Assembly (NCBI GenBank): GCA_031273965.1
Contig: JAISQX010000058.1
Span: 1-32,266 of the forward strand
From: Clostridiales bacterium
Lineage (GTDB): Bacteria; Bacillota; Clostridia; Christensenellales; JAISNN01
Length of the DNA stretch: 32,266 nucleotides
Direction of reading: 5' to 3'
Shown: positions 23,201-31,315 of the stretch, in pieces
How the letters are laid out: every line of letters begins with the position of its first letter
How positions within the stretch are numbered: position 1 is the stretch's first letter
Made by a program: the position numbers and the translations under genes
The notes under the pieces: generated by a model
Seen by the model: only the letters and a program-made list of their open reading frames with translations
What the model was told of the DNA's origin: nothing
Database searches by the model: none

Positions 23201-26200
23201 AGGTTGAGGCGTATGTTGACGGCGTAACGGCGACAATAAGACCGACCGGCGCGGAAGAGCCGGACGATCCGATCACGGAGTCCAAAATAGTCGAATTGAC
23301 GGTAGCCGAGATAGAAGAGACTTTGACCGGTCACAGCAGCGTATACGACGGAACCGCGCAAAGCAACTATTACGACGATATCAAAGCGTATTTGGAAAAC
23401 GTTGTCGGTATAGCGGACGTGGACGTCGAGTTTGACAACATAAGGAAAGACGTGGGCGTATACGACGTAAGAATAACCTTAACGGCGGAAGAAAACCCGA
23501 ACGGAAATCCCGCTTTTGCGTACGGATTTAGCGACGGAGAATCGACGCTTGTCATAAACACGCAATTGACGATAACAAAAAGAGAGCTGACGATAACCGG
23601 AGGCATAACCGCCGAGGACAAGACTTACGACGGTAACAATGAAATAACCGTCGCTATAGGAAGCCTGCAACAGATAGGGAAAATACCCTCGGATGATTTG
23701 CAATTTGGCGTCAAAGACGGAAAAGGTTATACGGATAACGCGAGCGTGGGAAAGAATAAACAGGTATATGTAAACCTTATTCTTTCGGGCGCGGACGCGG
23801 ACAACTACAAAGAGAAGGCGTATATAGAAAACACGACTGTAAATATATTGCCGAGCGGTGTAAATCCCGATCCGGATCCCAATCCGGATCCGTCGGACGA
23901 CAGGATAATAGACTTGACGGTGGAGGAAATAGAGGCTTTATTCACCGATAAGCGCAGCGAATATGACGGAACCGTACAGATCGGCTACTATGATGATATT
24001 AAGGACTACTTATTATCCGTGGAAGGTATAGCAAGCGTGGACGTCGTGTTTGACAACTTGAGAAAGGACGCCGGCGCATACAACGTAACTATAACGCTTA
24101 GGGCGGATGAGGACACGAACGGAAATCCCGCTTTGGCGTACGGATTTAGCGATATGGAGTCCGAGCTTGTCATAAACGCCGTATTTACGGTTGAAAAGAG
24201 AGCTTTGACGGTAACGAGCGGTATAACCGCCTACGACAAGACTTACGACGGTAACAATGTAATACAAATCGACATAAGCGTTGTGAATTTTGACAGAAAA
24301 ATAGCCAGCGACGACTTGAGTATCGACTTGAACGGCGTTAACGGCTACACCGACAACGCGAGCGTCGGAAAGAACAAACCGGTGTACGTAAAGCTTGATT
24401 TTACGGGCGCCGACAGAGATAACTATAAGATTGAGGCGTACGTCAACGACGTAACGGCAACGATAAGACCCACGGGCGTGGACATACCCGACACGAATCC
24501 CGACGACGATAGAATAATAGACGGAATTGAGGTCGAAGAAATAATCGCGCTTTTTACGGACAAGAGCAGCGAATATGACGGAACGGTACAGAACGGATAC
24601 TTTGAATCTATAAGAGCTATGCTTTTGGCTATCGAGGGAATAGGATACGTATATGTAGACTATGGCGCACTGACAAAGGACGTCGGCGTTTACGATATCA
24701 AGGTTACGGTAAAGGCGGAAGAATACCCGAACAGGAATCCCGCTTTGGCGTACGGATTTAGGAACGGAGAGTCCGAAATAGTCATAGATGCGAAATTTAT
24801 TATAACGCCGAAGATGCTAACCGTGCACGGAGTAACGGCGGAGAATAGAAAATATGACGGAACGCCCACCGTAGACCTTGAAGTGAATAACATGACGATA
24901 TCCGGAGTGATATCGGGCGATGACGTTAATGCGACGATAACGGACGCGGACACCAACAAAGATGGAATACAAGGCACCGTCGAAACCGCCGCACCCGGGA
25001 AGAACAAAACCGTCTATGTGAATTTGTCGCTTAGCGGAGCGGATTTATCTAATTACAGCATAAAGGGCATAGCCGGTACGGTAAATATAACCGTCGGAGA
25101 CACGGAACCCGATAGCTCCGAAATCATAGGATGGGACGTTGTGGACGCCATAAAATATGCCGTGACGGATATAAGAACGACGTATAACAAGACCTCGCAA
25201 AAAGATGCGTTTGACGCGTATATTGATTCGGCGATAAGAGATTATACCGATAAAGTCGTTGTCTCTTCGGTGACCTTTGACAGAGATCCTTTCAACGCGG
25301 GAGCGTATACGGCGACTATAAGAATTGAGGCGTTCAGAGATTATCAAACGGCGTATGTGTTCGGTAACGGAGAAAGCTACTTTGAGTTTGAAAGAACCTT
25401 GACAATCGACAGAAGAGAGGTTATAATTCTCGGCGTGACGACGGCTTATCCGAACAACACCAGACCGTACGACGGAACCAACGTGGTGGCGATAGTAATG
25501 CCGGGCGCTAATAATTACAGCGGAATAATAGCCGGCGACGTAATATATATCTCCGCGCCCGTAGGCAATGTCGGCTATATGGTCGACGCCAGCGTGGGAA
25601 AAAACAAGAAAGTTGAAATAAACGCCACTATAGGCGGGGCGGACGCGCATAACTACGCGCTCAGACCGATTGCGGATGTGACGGTAACCATAACGCCGAC
25701 GCAAAACCAAAACGGCGAGGACTTGATAGTCGAAATGTCGGTTGAGGAAATAGCCGCGCAGATTTCACCCCTGTCAATCGAATATGACGGAAAGGTGCAC
25801 GACTGCGCAACACTGTACGACGAGGACGCGAACGGCATTAAAGACGGAGTGTACAACACCGTGTACGCCAATCCTTTTGACGGAATAAAATACGCATTGG
25901 AAGCGGTTATCGGAATTGCGGACGCGAGGTTTGACATAGTGAGATTGTCAAAAGACGCGGGCATATATAGGGTAATCGTTACGATAACGGCGGAATCCGA
26001 TCCGCTTGTGCCTATGGCTTACGCTTTCGGTAACGGCGAATCTAAGATTTCGTTTGAAACGACCTTGACCATAACGAGAAGGCAATTGACCGTGACTTCC
26101 GGGGTAGAGGTGGAAAATAAAGTCGGCGGCAAAGGAACTAAGATTTATGACGGAAAAACCGACGTAACGCTCAATGTCGCGACTATGGCGCCTAATTGGA

Positions 26201-26799
26201 AAGGCAAAGTGGCGGAAGACGATTTGTCGCTCATGCTCATTCATAATAACGGAAAGGCGGTTGGCTATACGGCTTCTCCGAATGCCGGAAAAAACAAGGC
26301 GATAAGCGTAAAGGCTTATCTCAGCGGAGCCGATGTGAGAAACTATGACGCGAACGTTATATTGGAGGGAGTATCGGTCGATATCTTGCCGAGAGAAATA
26401 ACCGCTAAGGTTACTATCAATGAAAAAGATTACGACGGAACGACCGGCGCAACCGTAAAAGAAGTGGAATTTGACAACCTCGTGGAAGGCGAAACGTTGA
26501 TAGAGGGCGTTGACTATACTATAGAAGCTCGCTTTACGGACGAAGAACCCGGCGACGACAAGAGCGTAATAGTAACCATAAACCTCGACAATGGAAACTA
26601 TGCGTTCTCCGACGCAAATCCGATTAACGGAACGGTTACCGACGGCGGCGCACACGCGGTGTTTGAGGTTAGGGGCGGAAGAATCGTTTCTACGGGAATT
26701 AAGCTTTGGGGCTGGTTCTTACTCGGCACGGGCACATCCTTTGCGATAGGAATATTCTTGTCTTTCTTAAAGAAAAGCGGAATGATTTTGGCGGCGTAA
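20278..26799 (+). CDS. Giant MBG/YDG-repeat membrane-anchored surface protein
   Basis: 2173 residues. The N-terminus has a basic region (RGVHGARARKQ) and a hydrophobic helix at about 24-42, acting as signal or anchor. The body, about residues 77-2040, is a chain of some nine units. Each unit has an MBG-like half (start LTVDEI.ALF..KSSEYDGTVQ, then DVEFDNLKKDAGEYDVRF, AYAFSDGES) and a YDG-like half (LTV.GITA.DKTYDGNN, ASVGKNKPVYV, SGADRDNY, ATIRPTG). A last YDG copy (INEKDYDGTTGATV) precedes a C-terminal TM helix (LWGWFLLGTGTSFAIGIFLSFL) and KK. There is no LPxTG motif, so anchoring is by membrane helix rather than sortase. Such domains occur in adhesins and extracellular matrix-like proteins of Firmicutes. 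No enzyme domain is visible. The gene stands alone, with a ~400-nt leader and a strong terminator. Confidence 0.9.
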   Translation: MGKNGYVQPAVRGVHGARARKQTLWVWAGMLFLSVMFLLALMPGYTGHSYGAAAAGGQEISESADDGDSFVAADKDIGDMTIDEIILLLETSASSPEGEVIYDGTVPEYGGLTEGSPFYIVLSSLRAIPGILEITIDIPGLTKNAGDYPFTTTLRTKPGYTFNEGTASASDYTINPEKTVITIQKEGIEFHIKPMILELSQKTPIISKTYDGYTTPGTALTISNFGTYFDTPALGAGDTIANVFDVGSCYYNDKDVDDADTFTINLSLKTDNYLFKNGVSNFDFDASINPKAIDFEIIDAQNKIYDGNATATRGEHFDLKFNGAHENISTTDYILDNAFYNNANIGKNRFITVQITLADTKKMHNYSLPVNEVYTDATLEIETNIRVSETELREITDVLLTDKESEYNGMTKSGIYDSAKAAIFVMLNKPGFPEKLESIDISFAPTSVIDAGTYTVTIVITLTADTIFSDNKEETREFTRVLTITPKVLTVSGITAQNKMYDGTNVITIITDSMNVGGIAAIDDNNEALLKVTVRGGNGHTLTAAPGVNKTVFIELDIEGSRASNYSDNATANTTVTIRPTGQEEPVDNLGTSPKIIGLTVDEIAALFEGMESEYNGLVQNNLYSAIITYLRSQDGIGDIKISFIDGIEKNAGVYNVRLTLTAIENPDEINGNLNPIAYAFSNGEAVLEINVQLTITKKALTVSNVTAQDKEYDGNTVIDMDTNAAVFDGQIPTDDLTISVVGETGFTADASVGKNKKVYVELTLGGADRDNYLLTALTDVTATIRPTGHEEPTDLPETEHLLVGLTIDEITALLADKSSEYDGTVQSGYYSDIIAYLESVVGIADVDVEFDNLKKDAGEYDVRFTLKADEDPVNEEAYAFSDEESTLIIDVKFTVEKRALRVTGGITAYDKTYNGDNVIPITESGVSYDRKITWDDLVASVLGGVGYTDNASVGKNKPVYVKLNFTGADRDNYKVEAYVDGVTATIRPTGAEEPDDPITESKIVELTVAEIEETLTGHSSVYDGTAQSNYYDDIKAYLENVVGIADVDVEFDNIRKDVGVYDVRITLTAEENPNGNPAFAYGFSDGESTLVINTQLTITKRELTITGGITAEDKTYDGNNEITVAIGSLQQIGKIPSDDLQFGVKDGKGYTDNASVGKNKQVYVNLILSGADADNYKEKAYIENTTVNILPSGVNPDPDPNPDPSDDRIIDLTVEEIEALFTDKRSEYDGTVQIGYYDDIKDYLLSVEGIASVDVVFDNLRKDAGAYNVTITLRADEDTNGNPALAYGFSDMESELVINAVFTVEKRALTVTSGITAYDKTYDGNNVIQIDISVVNFDRKIASDDLSIDLNGVNGYTDNASVGKNKPVYVKLDFTGADRDNYKIEAYVNDVTATIRPTGVDIPDTNPDDDRIIDGIEVEEIIALFTDKSSEYDGTVQNGYFESIRAMLLAIEGIGYVYVDYGALTKDVGVYDIKVTVKAEEYPNRNPALAYGFRNGESEIVIDAKFIITPKMLTVHGVTAENRKYDGTPTVDLEVNNMTISGVISGDDVNATITDADTNKDGIQGTVETAAPGKNKTVYVNLSLSGADLSNYSIKGIAGTVNITVGDTEPDSSEIIGWDVVDAIKYAVTDIRTTYNKTSQKDAFDAYIDSAIRDYTDKVVVSSVTFDRDPFNAGAYTATIRIEAFRDYQTAYVFGNGESYFEFERTLTIDRREVIILGVTTAYPNNTRPYDGTNVVAIVMPGANNYSGIIAGDVIYISAPVGNVGYMVDASVGKNKKVEINATIGGADAHNYALRPIADVTVTITPTQNQNGEDLIVEMSVEEIAAQISPLSIEYDGKVHDCATLYDEDANGIKDGVYNTVYANPFDGIKYALEAVIGIADARFDIVRLSKDAGIYRVIVTITAESDPLVPMAYAFGNGESKISFETTLTITRRQLTVTSGVEVENKVGGKGTKIYDGKTDVTLNVATMAPNWKGKVAEDDLSLMLIHNNGKAVGYTASPNAGKNKAISVKAYLSGADVRNYDANVILEGVSVDILPREITAKVTINEKDYDGTTGATVKEVEFDNLVEGETLIEGVDYTIEARFTDEEPGDDKSVIVTINLDNGNYAFSDANPINGTVTDGGAHAVFEVRGGRIVSTGIKLWGWFLLGTGTSFAIGIFLSFLKKSGMILAA
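22063..26397 (+). repeat. Tandem composite MBG-YDG coding repeats, units 3-9
   Basis: Unit starts fall near 22063, 22681, 23284, 23904, 24514, 25123 and 25723, giving a period of 600-620 nt for six successive steps; the last unit ends near 26397. Units 4, 5 and 6 are also close at DNA level. For example, the segment around 22787-22840 recurs almost unchanged at 23388-23441, and the stretch around 23118-23200 recurs near 24345-24430. Units 1 and 2 (20506-22062) and units 8 and 9 are more diverged. This points to recent duplication or conversion in the centre of the gene. Confidence 0.85.
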
Positions 26800-26823
26800 T
26801 AAGTGAAGGTTTAAGAATTCTTT

Positions 26824-26864
26824 AAAAGAGGCTGTTTCATGATTTGAAACAGCCTCTTTTTTTT
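26824..26864 (+). terminator. Terminator after the giant gene
   Basis: AAAAGAGGCTGTTTCA (26824-26839) pairs perfectly with TGAAACAGCCTCTTTT (26845-26860) around TGATT, a 16-bp stem with a T tract. The following 260 nt to secG hold only the secG promoter. Confidence 0.93.
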
Positions 26865-27030
26865 GTTTAGGGCTACGTTTTTATATCGGAGCGCTTCTTT
26901 GTCGTTTTGGATTGAGAGCGGAGCAAATATGATAACGCATATCGACGGCTTGCTTGCTCGTAAAAAAAGCATGTTTTTATAAAAATGCCTAAAAATATCT
27001 CTTTCCGATTGTATTTTTACTATAAAACGC

Positions 27031-27059
27031 TTGTATTCTCGGCTTATTTGTGATAATAT
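27031..27059 (+). promoter_or_regulatory. Promoter of secG
   Basis: TTGTAT (27031-27036), 17 bp, TAATAT (27054-27059) with the extended -10 TGA directly before it. Transcription would begin near 27066, ~59 nt before the secG ATG. Confidence 0.6.
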
Positions 27060-27124
27060 ATTAAGGCATATTTGGATACGTTTCAACGGCGTTTTCATAA
27101 TAAGTTTTTTTTGGGAGAAAAAAG

Positions 27125-27382
27125 ATGAATATTTGGGAGATATTATATCCGACTTTGATGTTTTTGATGACGGCGCTGTCGTTGCTAATGATATTTTTGG
27201 TATTGAGTCAGGACGGCAATACCGCCGATTTGGGCGCCATATCGGGTAATACGGAGACCTTTTTGGGTAAGAACAAGGTTAAGACAAGAGAGAGCAGGTA
27301 TAAACGCGCGACTATCTATAACGGAATAGCTTTGCTTGTGACTTCTATTGCGTTTTTTGTCGTGTGGACCTTGTCCGAATAA
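27125..27382 (+). CDS. secG: Preprotein translocase subunit SecG
   Basis: An 85-residue protein with two membrane helices (about residues 7-27 and 66-83), the size and topology of SecG, the accessory subunit of the SecYEG protein export channel. The cytoplasmic loop has the family signature, here QDGNTADLGAISGNTETFLGK followed by NKVKTRESRYKRATI, matching the 'GaisGgaeTflGK' pattern. GGGAG precedes the ATG. The RNase R gene follows 204 nt downstream, the common secG-rnr order in Firmicutes, but here a terminator lies between them. Confidence 0.92.
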   Translation: MNIWEILYPTLMFLMTALSLLMIFLVLSQDGNTADLGAISGNTETFLGKNKVKTRESRYKRATIYNGIALLVTSIAFFVVWTLSE

Positions 27383-27433
27383 ACTTATTCTTTCCGTACA
27401 CGGGAACAAATACGGTAGCGGCTATTGACAAGG

Positions 27434-27469
27434 GCTGTTTCAAGATGACATTTTGGAACGGCTTTTTTT
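27434..27469 (+). terminator. Terminator between secG and rnr
   Basis: GCTGTTTCAAGA (27434-27445) pairs, with three G-T wobbles, with TTTTGGAACGGC (27451-27462), followed by seven T. It may fully end or attenuate secG transcription before rnr; no clear promoter was found between it and the rnr start. Confidence 0.75.
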
Positions 27470-27586
27470 ATGGATAAAATATGATTTGCCCGAGAGCGTT
27501 TATCGGCATTTCGGGCGTTTTAAGGGCATTGTTTTGTCGGAGGGTAAAAGAAGAGTAATCTTAGCCGTCAAAACGAAGGGGATACG

Positions 27587-29686
27587 ATGGAATTTAAAAC
27601 CAAACTGTATGAGGAAATAAAAAGAGCGAAGATAAGAGGCTTTACGGAACGGCAACTTTTTGTAAGGCTAAATTCGCACACGGCCGCCGATAAAAAAGCC
27701 GTAAAGGCGGCGCTTGACGAACTTGTCGCCGAAGGCTTCTTTATCGTCGGCGCGGATAAGAAATATTTTACTCCGAAAGAAATCGGCGCGGTGCGCGGCA
27801 CGCTTCAGGGAAACAGACGCGGGTTTGCTTTTTTGATTCCCGACGAAAGCGGCACCGATATATTTATACCGCACCACGCTCTAAACGGCGCCATGCACAA
27901 AGACAAGGTTTACGCTACGGTAAAAAAGGTAAAGGACGAAAACGGCAGGCGGGAGGGGGAAGTCGTTTCCATATTGGAAAGAGGCGTAAAGAACGTTGTG
28001 GGTACCATAAGACGGTTTGAGGGAGGCGCGTTTGTCATACCGGACGATCCGGATTTTTTTTGCGACGTGATCGTCCATTCAAAGAAAATTCGCGGCGCGC
28101 TGAACGGACAAAAAGTCGTCGCGCGCATTACAAACTATGCCGGAGGTAAAAACCCGGAGGGGGAAGTGGCGGAGGTATTGGGCGACGCGGGAAATCCCGC
28201 CACCGATTTGATCGCAATCGTCAAGTCTTTCGGATTTGAAGACGAATTTGAAAAGGCCGTGATAAAGGAAGCCAAAACGGTTGCCGGCGCGCCTATAAGC
28301 CTTGAGGGAAGAACCGATTTGCGCGAAACCGTAACGATTACGATAGACGGCGACGACGCGAAGGATTTGGACGACGCGATTTCTTTGACAAAGAGCGGCG
28401 AATGCTATAAGCTTTGCGTTCATATAGCCGACGTGGCGCATTACGTAAGACACAAGTCTATGTTGGACAACGAAGCCTTTAAAAGGGGAACAAGCGTGTA
28501 TTTTCCCGGTAGCGTGATACCTATGCTTCCGGAGGAATTGTCAAACGGCGTTTGCTCTTTGAACGAAAACGTGGACAGACCCGCGCTATCCGTGGAAATG
28601 CTCATAGACCGCGAAGGAAAAATTTTGGGACATAAGATTTTTGAGAGCGTTATAAGATCCGACGCGAGAATGACTTATAAAAACGTCACAAAAATACTCG
28701 AAGGCGACGCGGAATTGTGCGAAAGGTACTTTGAAATTGTGCCGATGATAAAGGATATGTACGAGTTAAGCAAAATTTTGTACGACAAAAGAGAGAAAAG
28801 AGGGGCGGTCTTTTTTGTGACTAAAGAAAGCGTCGTCGATTTGGACGAAAAAGGCGCGGTAAGGGATATAAGACCCTATGAATACGGCGTTTCAAACGCC
28901 GTGATAGAGGAATTTATGCTTGCGGCGAACGAAACCGTCGCCGAGTTTGTCAGTCATACGGGATATCCTTTTATTTATAGAATACACGAAAAGCCTTCGA
29001 TGGAAAAAATGGAGATTTTTGAGCGGTTTATGTCGGGGATAGGTCTCAAATTCTCCGCGGGAGAGGGCGTCGCGCCGCAGGATATTCAAAATTGCTTGAA
29101 CCTTGTAAAGAACACCGATTACGGCGGATTGATAAACACAATCCTGCTTCGGTCAATGCAAAAAGCGCGCTATGACGTAAAGAATAAGGGGCATTTCGGG
29201 CTTGCCGCAAAATACTATTGCCATTTTACGTCGCCTATCCGGCGCTACCCCGACCTCGTTATACACCGCATAATAAAAATGATGTTAAAGGGCGGATTTG
29301 ACGACAAGTCAAATAAAAAAATGACGGCGTTTTGCGCTCAGGCGGCGGTTCAGTCAAGCGAAAGAGAAAAATCCGCCGAAACGGCGGAAAGAAGATGCGA
29401 CGATTATTGCAAAGCTTTCTATATGGAGGATAAAATAGGCGAAGTATATCGGGGAGTCATAAGCTCCGTCACGTCTTTCGGCATATTTGTAGAGCTTTTG
29501 AATACCGTAGAGGGGCTTGTCCGCGCCGAAGATTTGCCGTCCGACAATTATGTCTTCGACGAAAAAAAATATATGATTTACGGAAAAAATCACAAATTCG
29601 AACTCGGCTCAAAAGTAACGGTAAGAGTCGAATCCGCCGACAGGACGGCGAGGCAGGTATTATTTAAGATAGTCGAGGAAGAATAG
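27587..29686 (+). CDS. rnr: Ribonuclease R
   Basis: RNase R is a processive 3'-5' exoribonuclease of the RNB family that degrades structured RNA and works with tmRNA in ribosome rescue. The 699-residue protein has the expected layout: an N-terminal winged-helix (residues 1-65), cold-shock domains with GNRRGFAFLIPDESGTDIF, the RNB catalytic domain and a C-terminal S1 domain (EVYRGVISSVTSFGIFVELL). The metal-binding cluster DGDDAKDLDDAI starts at Asp254; the HFTSPIRRYPDLVIHR motif lies around residue 545. It lacks the long basic tail of some relatives. AAGGGG lies 8 nt before the ATG. The secG neighbour supports the call; smpB does not follow. Confidence 0.96.
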   Translation: MEFKTKLYEEIKRAKIRGFTERQLFVRLNSHTAADKKAVKAALDELVAEGFFIVGADKKYFTPKEIGAVRGTLQGNRRGFAFLIPDESGTDIFIPHHALNGAMHKDKVYATVKKVKDENGRREGEVVSILERGVKNVVGTIRRFEGGAFVIPDDPDFFCDVIVHSKKIRGALNGQKVVARITNYAGGKNPEGEVAEVLGDAGNPATDLIAIVKSFGFEDEFEKAVIKEAKTVAGAPISLEGRTDLRETVTITIDGDDAKDLDDAISLTKSGECYKLCVHIADVAHYVRHKSMLDNEAFKRGTSVYFPGSVIPMLPEELSNGVCSLNENVDRPALSVEMLIDREGKILGHKIFESVIRSDARMTYKNVTKILEGDAELCERYFEIVPMIKDMYELSKILYDKREKRGAVFFVTKESVVDLDEKGAVRDIRPYEYGVSNAVIEEFMLAANETVAEFVSHTGYPFIYRIHEKPSMEKMEIFERFMSGIGLKFSAGEGVAPQDIQNCLNLVKNTDYGGLINTILLRSMQKARYDVKNKGHFGLAAKYYCHFTSPIRRYPDLVIHRIIKMMLKGGFDDKSNKKMTAFCAQAAVQSSEREKSAETAERRCDDYCKAFYMEDKIGEVYRGVISSVTSFGIFVELLNTVEGLVRAEDLPSDNYVFDEKKYMIYGKNHKFELGSKVTVRVESADRTARQVLFKIVEEE

Positions 29687-29865
29687 CTCTCGGAAATAAG
29701 CGGCGGGGCGAACTGAATGAGTTTTTTAGGGAAGCGAGAAGCTTTTCGAAAAGAATCATGCGGGCGCTTAAAAAAACGAAAGGCGTTTGTGTATATGCGT
29801 TCGGGCGGAGGGCGGTTGTAAACCTCAAAAAACCGCCTGAAATCCAAAAATTTTTTAAAAACATA

Positions 29866-29894
29866 TTGACATTGACTCGAATATATTATATAAT
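29866..29894 (+). promoter_or_regulatory. Consensus promoter of the GLUG-protein unit
   Basis: TTGACA (29866-29871) and TATAAT (29889-29894) with 17-bp spacing, both perfect. A second TTGACT follows the first box directly. Start of transcription near 29901 leaves ~84 nt to the ATG at 29985. The inverted repeat GGCGGTT/AACCGCC at 29811-29837 upstream may be the rnr terminator, though its T tract is 13 nt away. Confidence 0.85.
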
Positions 29895-29984
29895 AGTAAA
29901 AGTGATTATATGTCTGTGCCGATACGGGAGCGGGCATATCCTCGGCTTATATCGCGTCGTTGCTTTAGTTGGGAGGAGAACCGC

Positions 29985-31295
29985 ATGAAGAAAAAGCTCT
30001 TATATATATTAGTTTTCTTGGTCGCTTTCGGCACGGTGATTTTGATGTTGCCATATTTCCGAAATACCGATCAGCCGAGAATGAGGTTTGTATACGCGAG
30101 CGCCATAAGCGCGGAGCACGCGACACTGCCCGGCGACGGCATAATAGACGGAGACGATTATACGGGCGGCGGAATAACGCCGGCGGACGTTGTGGAAGTA
30201 AAGTCCGGAACGAATGTCGTAAGCTATAAGCTTGTGCTTAGCGGCGCGCAAAATTACATCCTATTGAACGATATTATTTTACCGGCAAAACCCTTTACCA
30301 TAGAGGGCTTGAGCGCGGGGCAGATATTTAACGGAAACGGCTACAAAATCGACGGCGTTGTCATTAGACACGGGCTTGTAAGTAAAAATACGGGAACGAT
30401 CAAAAATCTTATAATCGGAGCGGGTTGCGTCGTTACGGGCGCGGCTGTAGCCGAAGAGAACTTAGCGAGCGGCGTTATTCTCAACGTAAAAAATTACGCG
30501 TCGGTCGCGCCTTATGTCTATACCGTGACGAGCGGCAACGTAAAGACCGAATACAGCATCGCCGGCGGATTGGTTTTTGACAATTACGGTACGATATCCG
30601 GTTGCGACAATTTCGGCGTCGTCAACGGTAACGGCGGAATAGCCCAAATCAATAAAGAGGGCGGATTGATTACAAACTGCGGCAATGAGGGCAGGATAAC
30701 CGGCGCAAAAGCGAACGCCGGAGGAATAGCCGGAGAAAATTACGGAAAAATAGAGAAGTCGTCCAACGGCGGCGCCGTTGATATGAAGGCAAAGGAAGCC
30801 GGCGGAATAGCCGGAATCTCGCACGGAGTCATTGACGACTCTGAAAACTATGAAACGGCGACGGTTGCGGGCGTGAGCAGCGCGGGCGGAATAGCCGGTT
30901 TATTTAAAGGCGAGATAAGCAATTGCCGTAACTACGGACTGATAAAAGCGACGGGAAGCGCCGGCGTGGCGGGCGGAATAGCCGGCAAATCGGTTTCGTC
31001 GGACAGCAAAATCACCGCTTCAAAGAATACCGCCGTCGTCATAGGCGATACGTCAAAGGGTATTTTGGGAAGCGGAGAAGCCAAACTTGAGAATGTCGTC
31101 AATTACGGAAGACTCAACGGCAAAACCGAGTTGACGGTACAGATAGACGAATTCCTTGAAAAAACAAAGATTATCATTATGGCAATCGTCGCGGCGGGCG
31201 TTGTCGCGGCTATGATTTCGATAGGAAAAGATCGGTATAAAACTATAAGAGACAGACGAGCGGAGATAGAATCCGTGCTTAATTACGGCGCTTAG
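29985..31295 (+). CDS. GLUG-repeat membrane protein
   Basis: 436 residues. The N-terminal helix (LLYILVFLVAFGTVILMLPYF) is a signal anchor. An Ala/Asp/Gly-rich segment leads to a domain with 'YILLNDIILPAKPF' and 'FNGNGYKIDGVV', the usual lead-in of GLUG proteins. Then come beta-solenoid-type repeats with NYGTISGCDNFGVVNGNGG and four copies of AGGIAG (AGGIAGENYG, AGGIAGISHG, AGGIAGLFKG, AGGIAGKSVS). A C-terminal TM helix (IIIMAIVAAGVVAAMISIG) is followed by a basic cytoplasmic tail. No LPxTG. GGGAGGAG precedes the ATG at 29985; a longer frame from ATG 29910 lies close to the transcription start. An amylase gene begins 21 nt after the stop. Surface role is inferred. Confidence 0.85.
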   Translation: MKKKLLYILVFLVAFGTVILMLPYFRNTDQPRMRFVYASAISAEHATLPGDGIIDGDDYTGGGITPADVVEVKSGTNVVSYKLVLSGAQNYILLNDIILPAKPFTIEGLSAGQIFNGNGYKIDGVVIRHGLVSKNTGTIKNLIIGAGCVVTGAAVAEENLASGVILNVKNYASVAPYVYTVTSGNVKTEYSIAGGLVFDNYGTISGCDNFGVVNGNGGIAQINKEGGLITNCGNEGRITGAKANAGGIAGENYGKIEKSSNGGAVDMKAKEAGGIAGISHGVIDDSENYETATVAGVSSAGGIAGLFKGEISNCRNYGLIKATGSAGVAGGIAGKSVSSDSKITASKNTAVVIGDTSKGILGSGEAKLENVVNYGRLNGKTELTVQIDEFLEKTKIIIMAIVAAGVVAAMISIGKDRYKTIRDRRAEIESVLNYGA

Positions 31296-31315
31296 GCTCT
31301 TCCTCTAAGGAACAT

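Noticed and set aside
26811..27098. 95-codon minus-strand ORF between the giant gene and secG
   Set aside because: It overlaps the terminator and the secG promoter, lacks a ribosome binding site and resembles no family.
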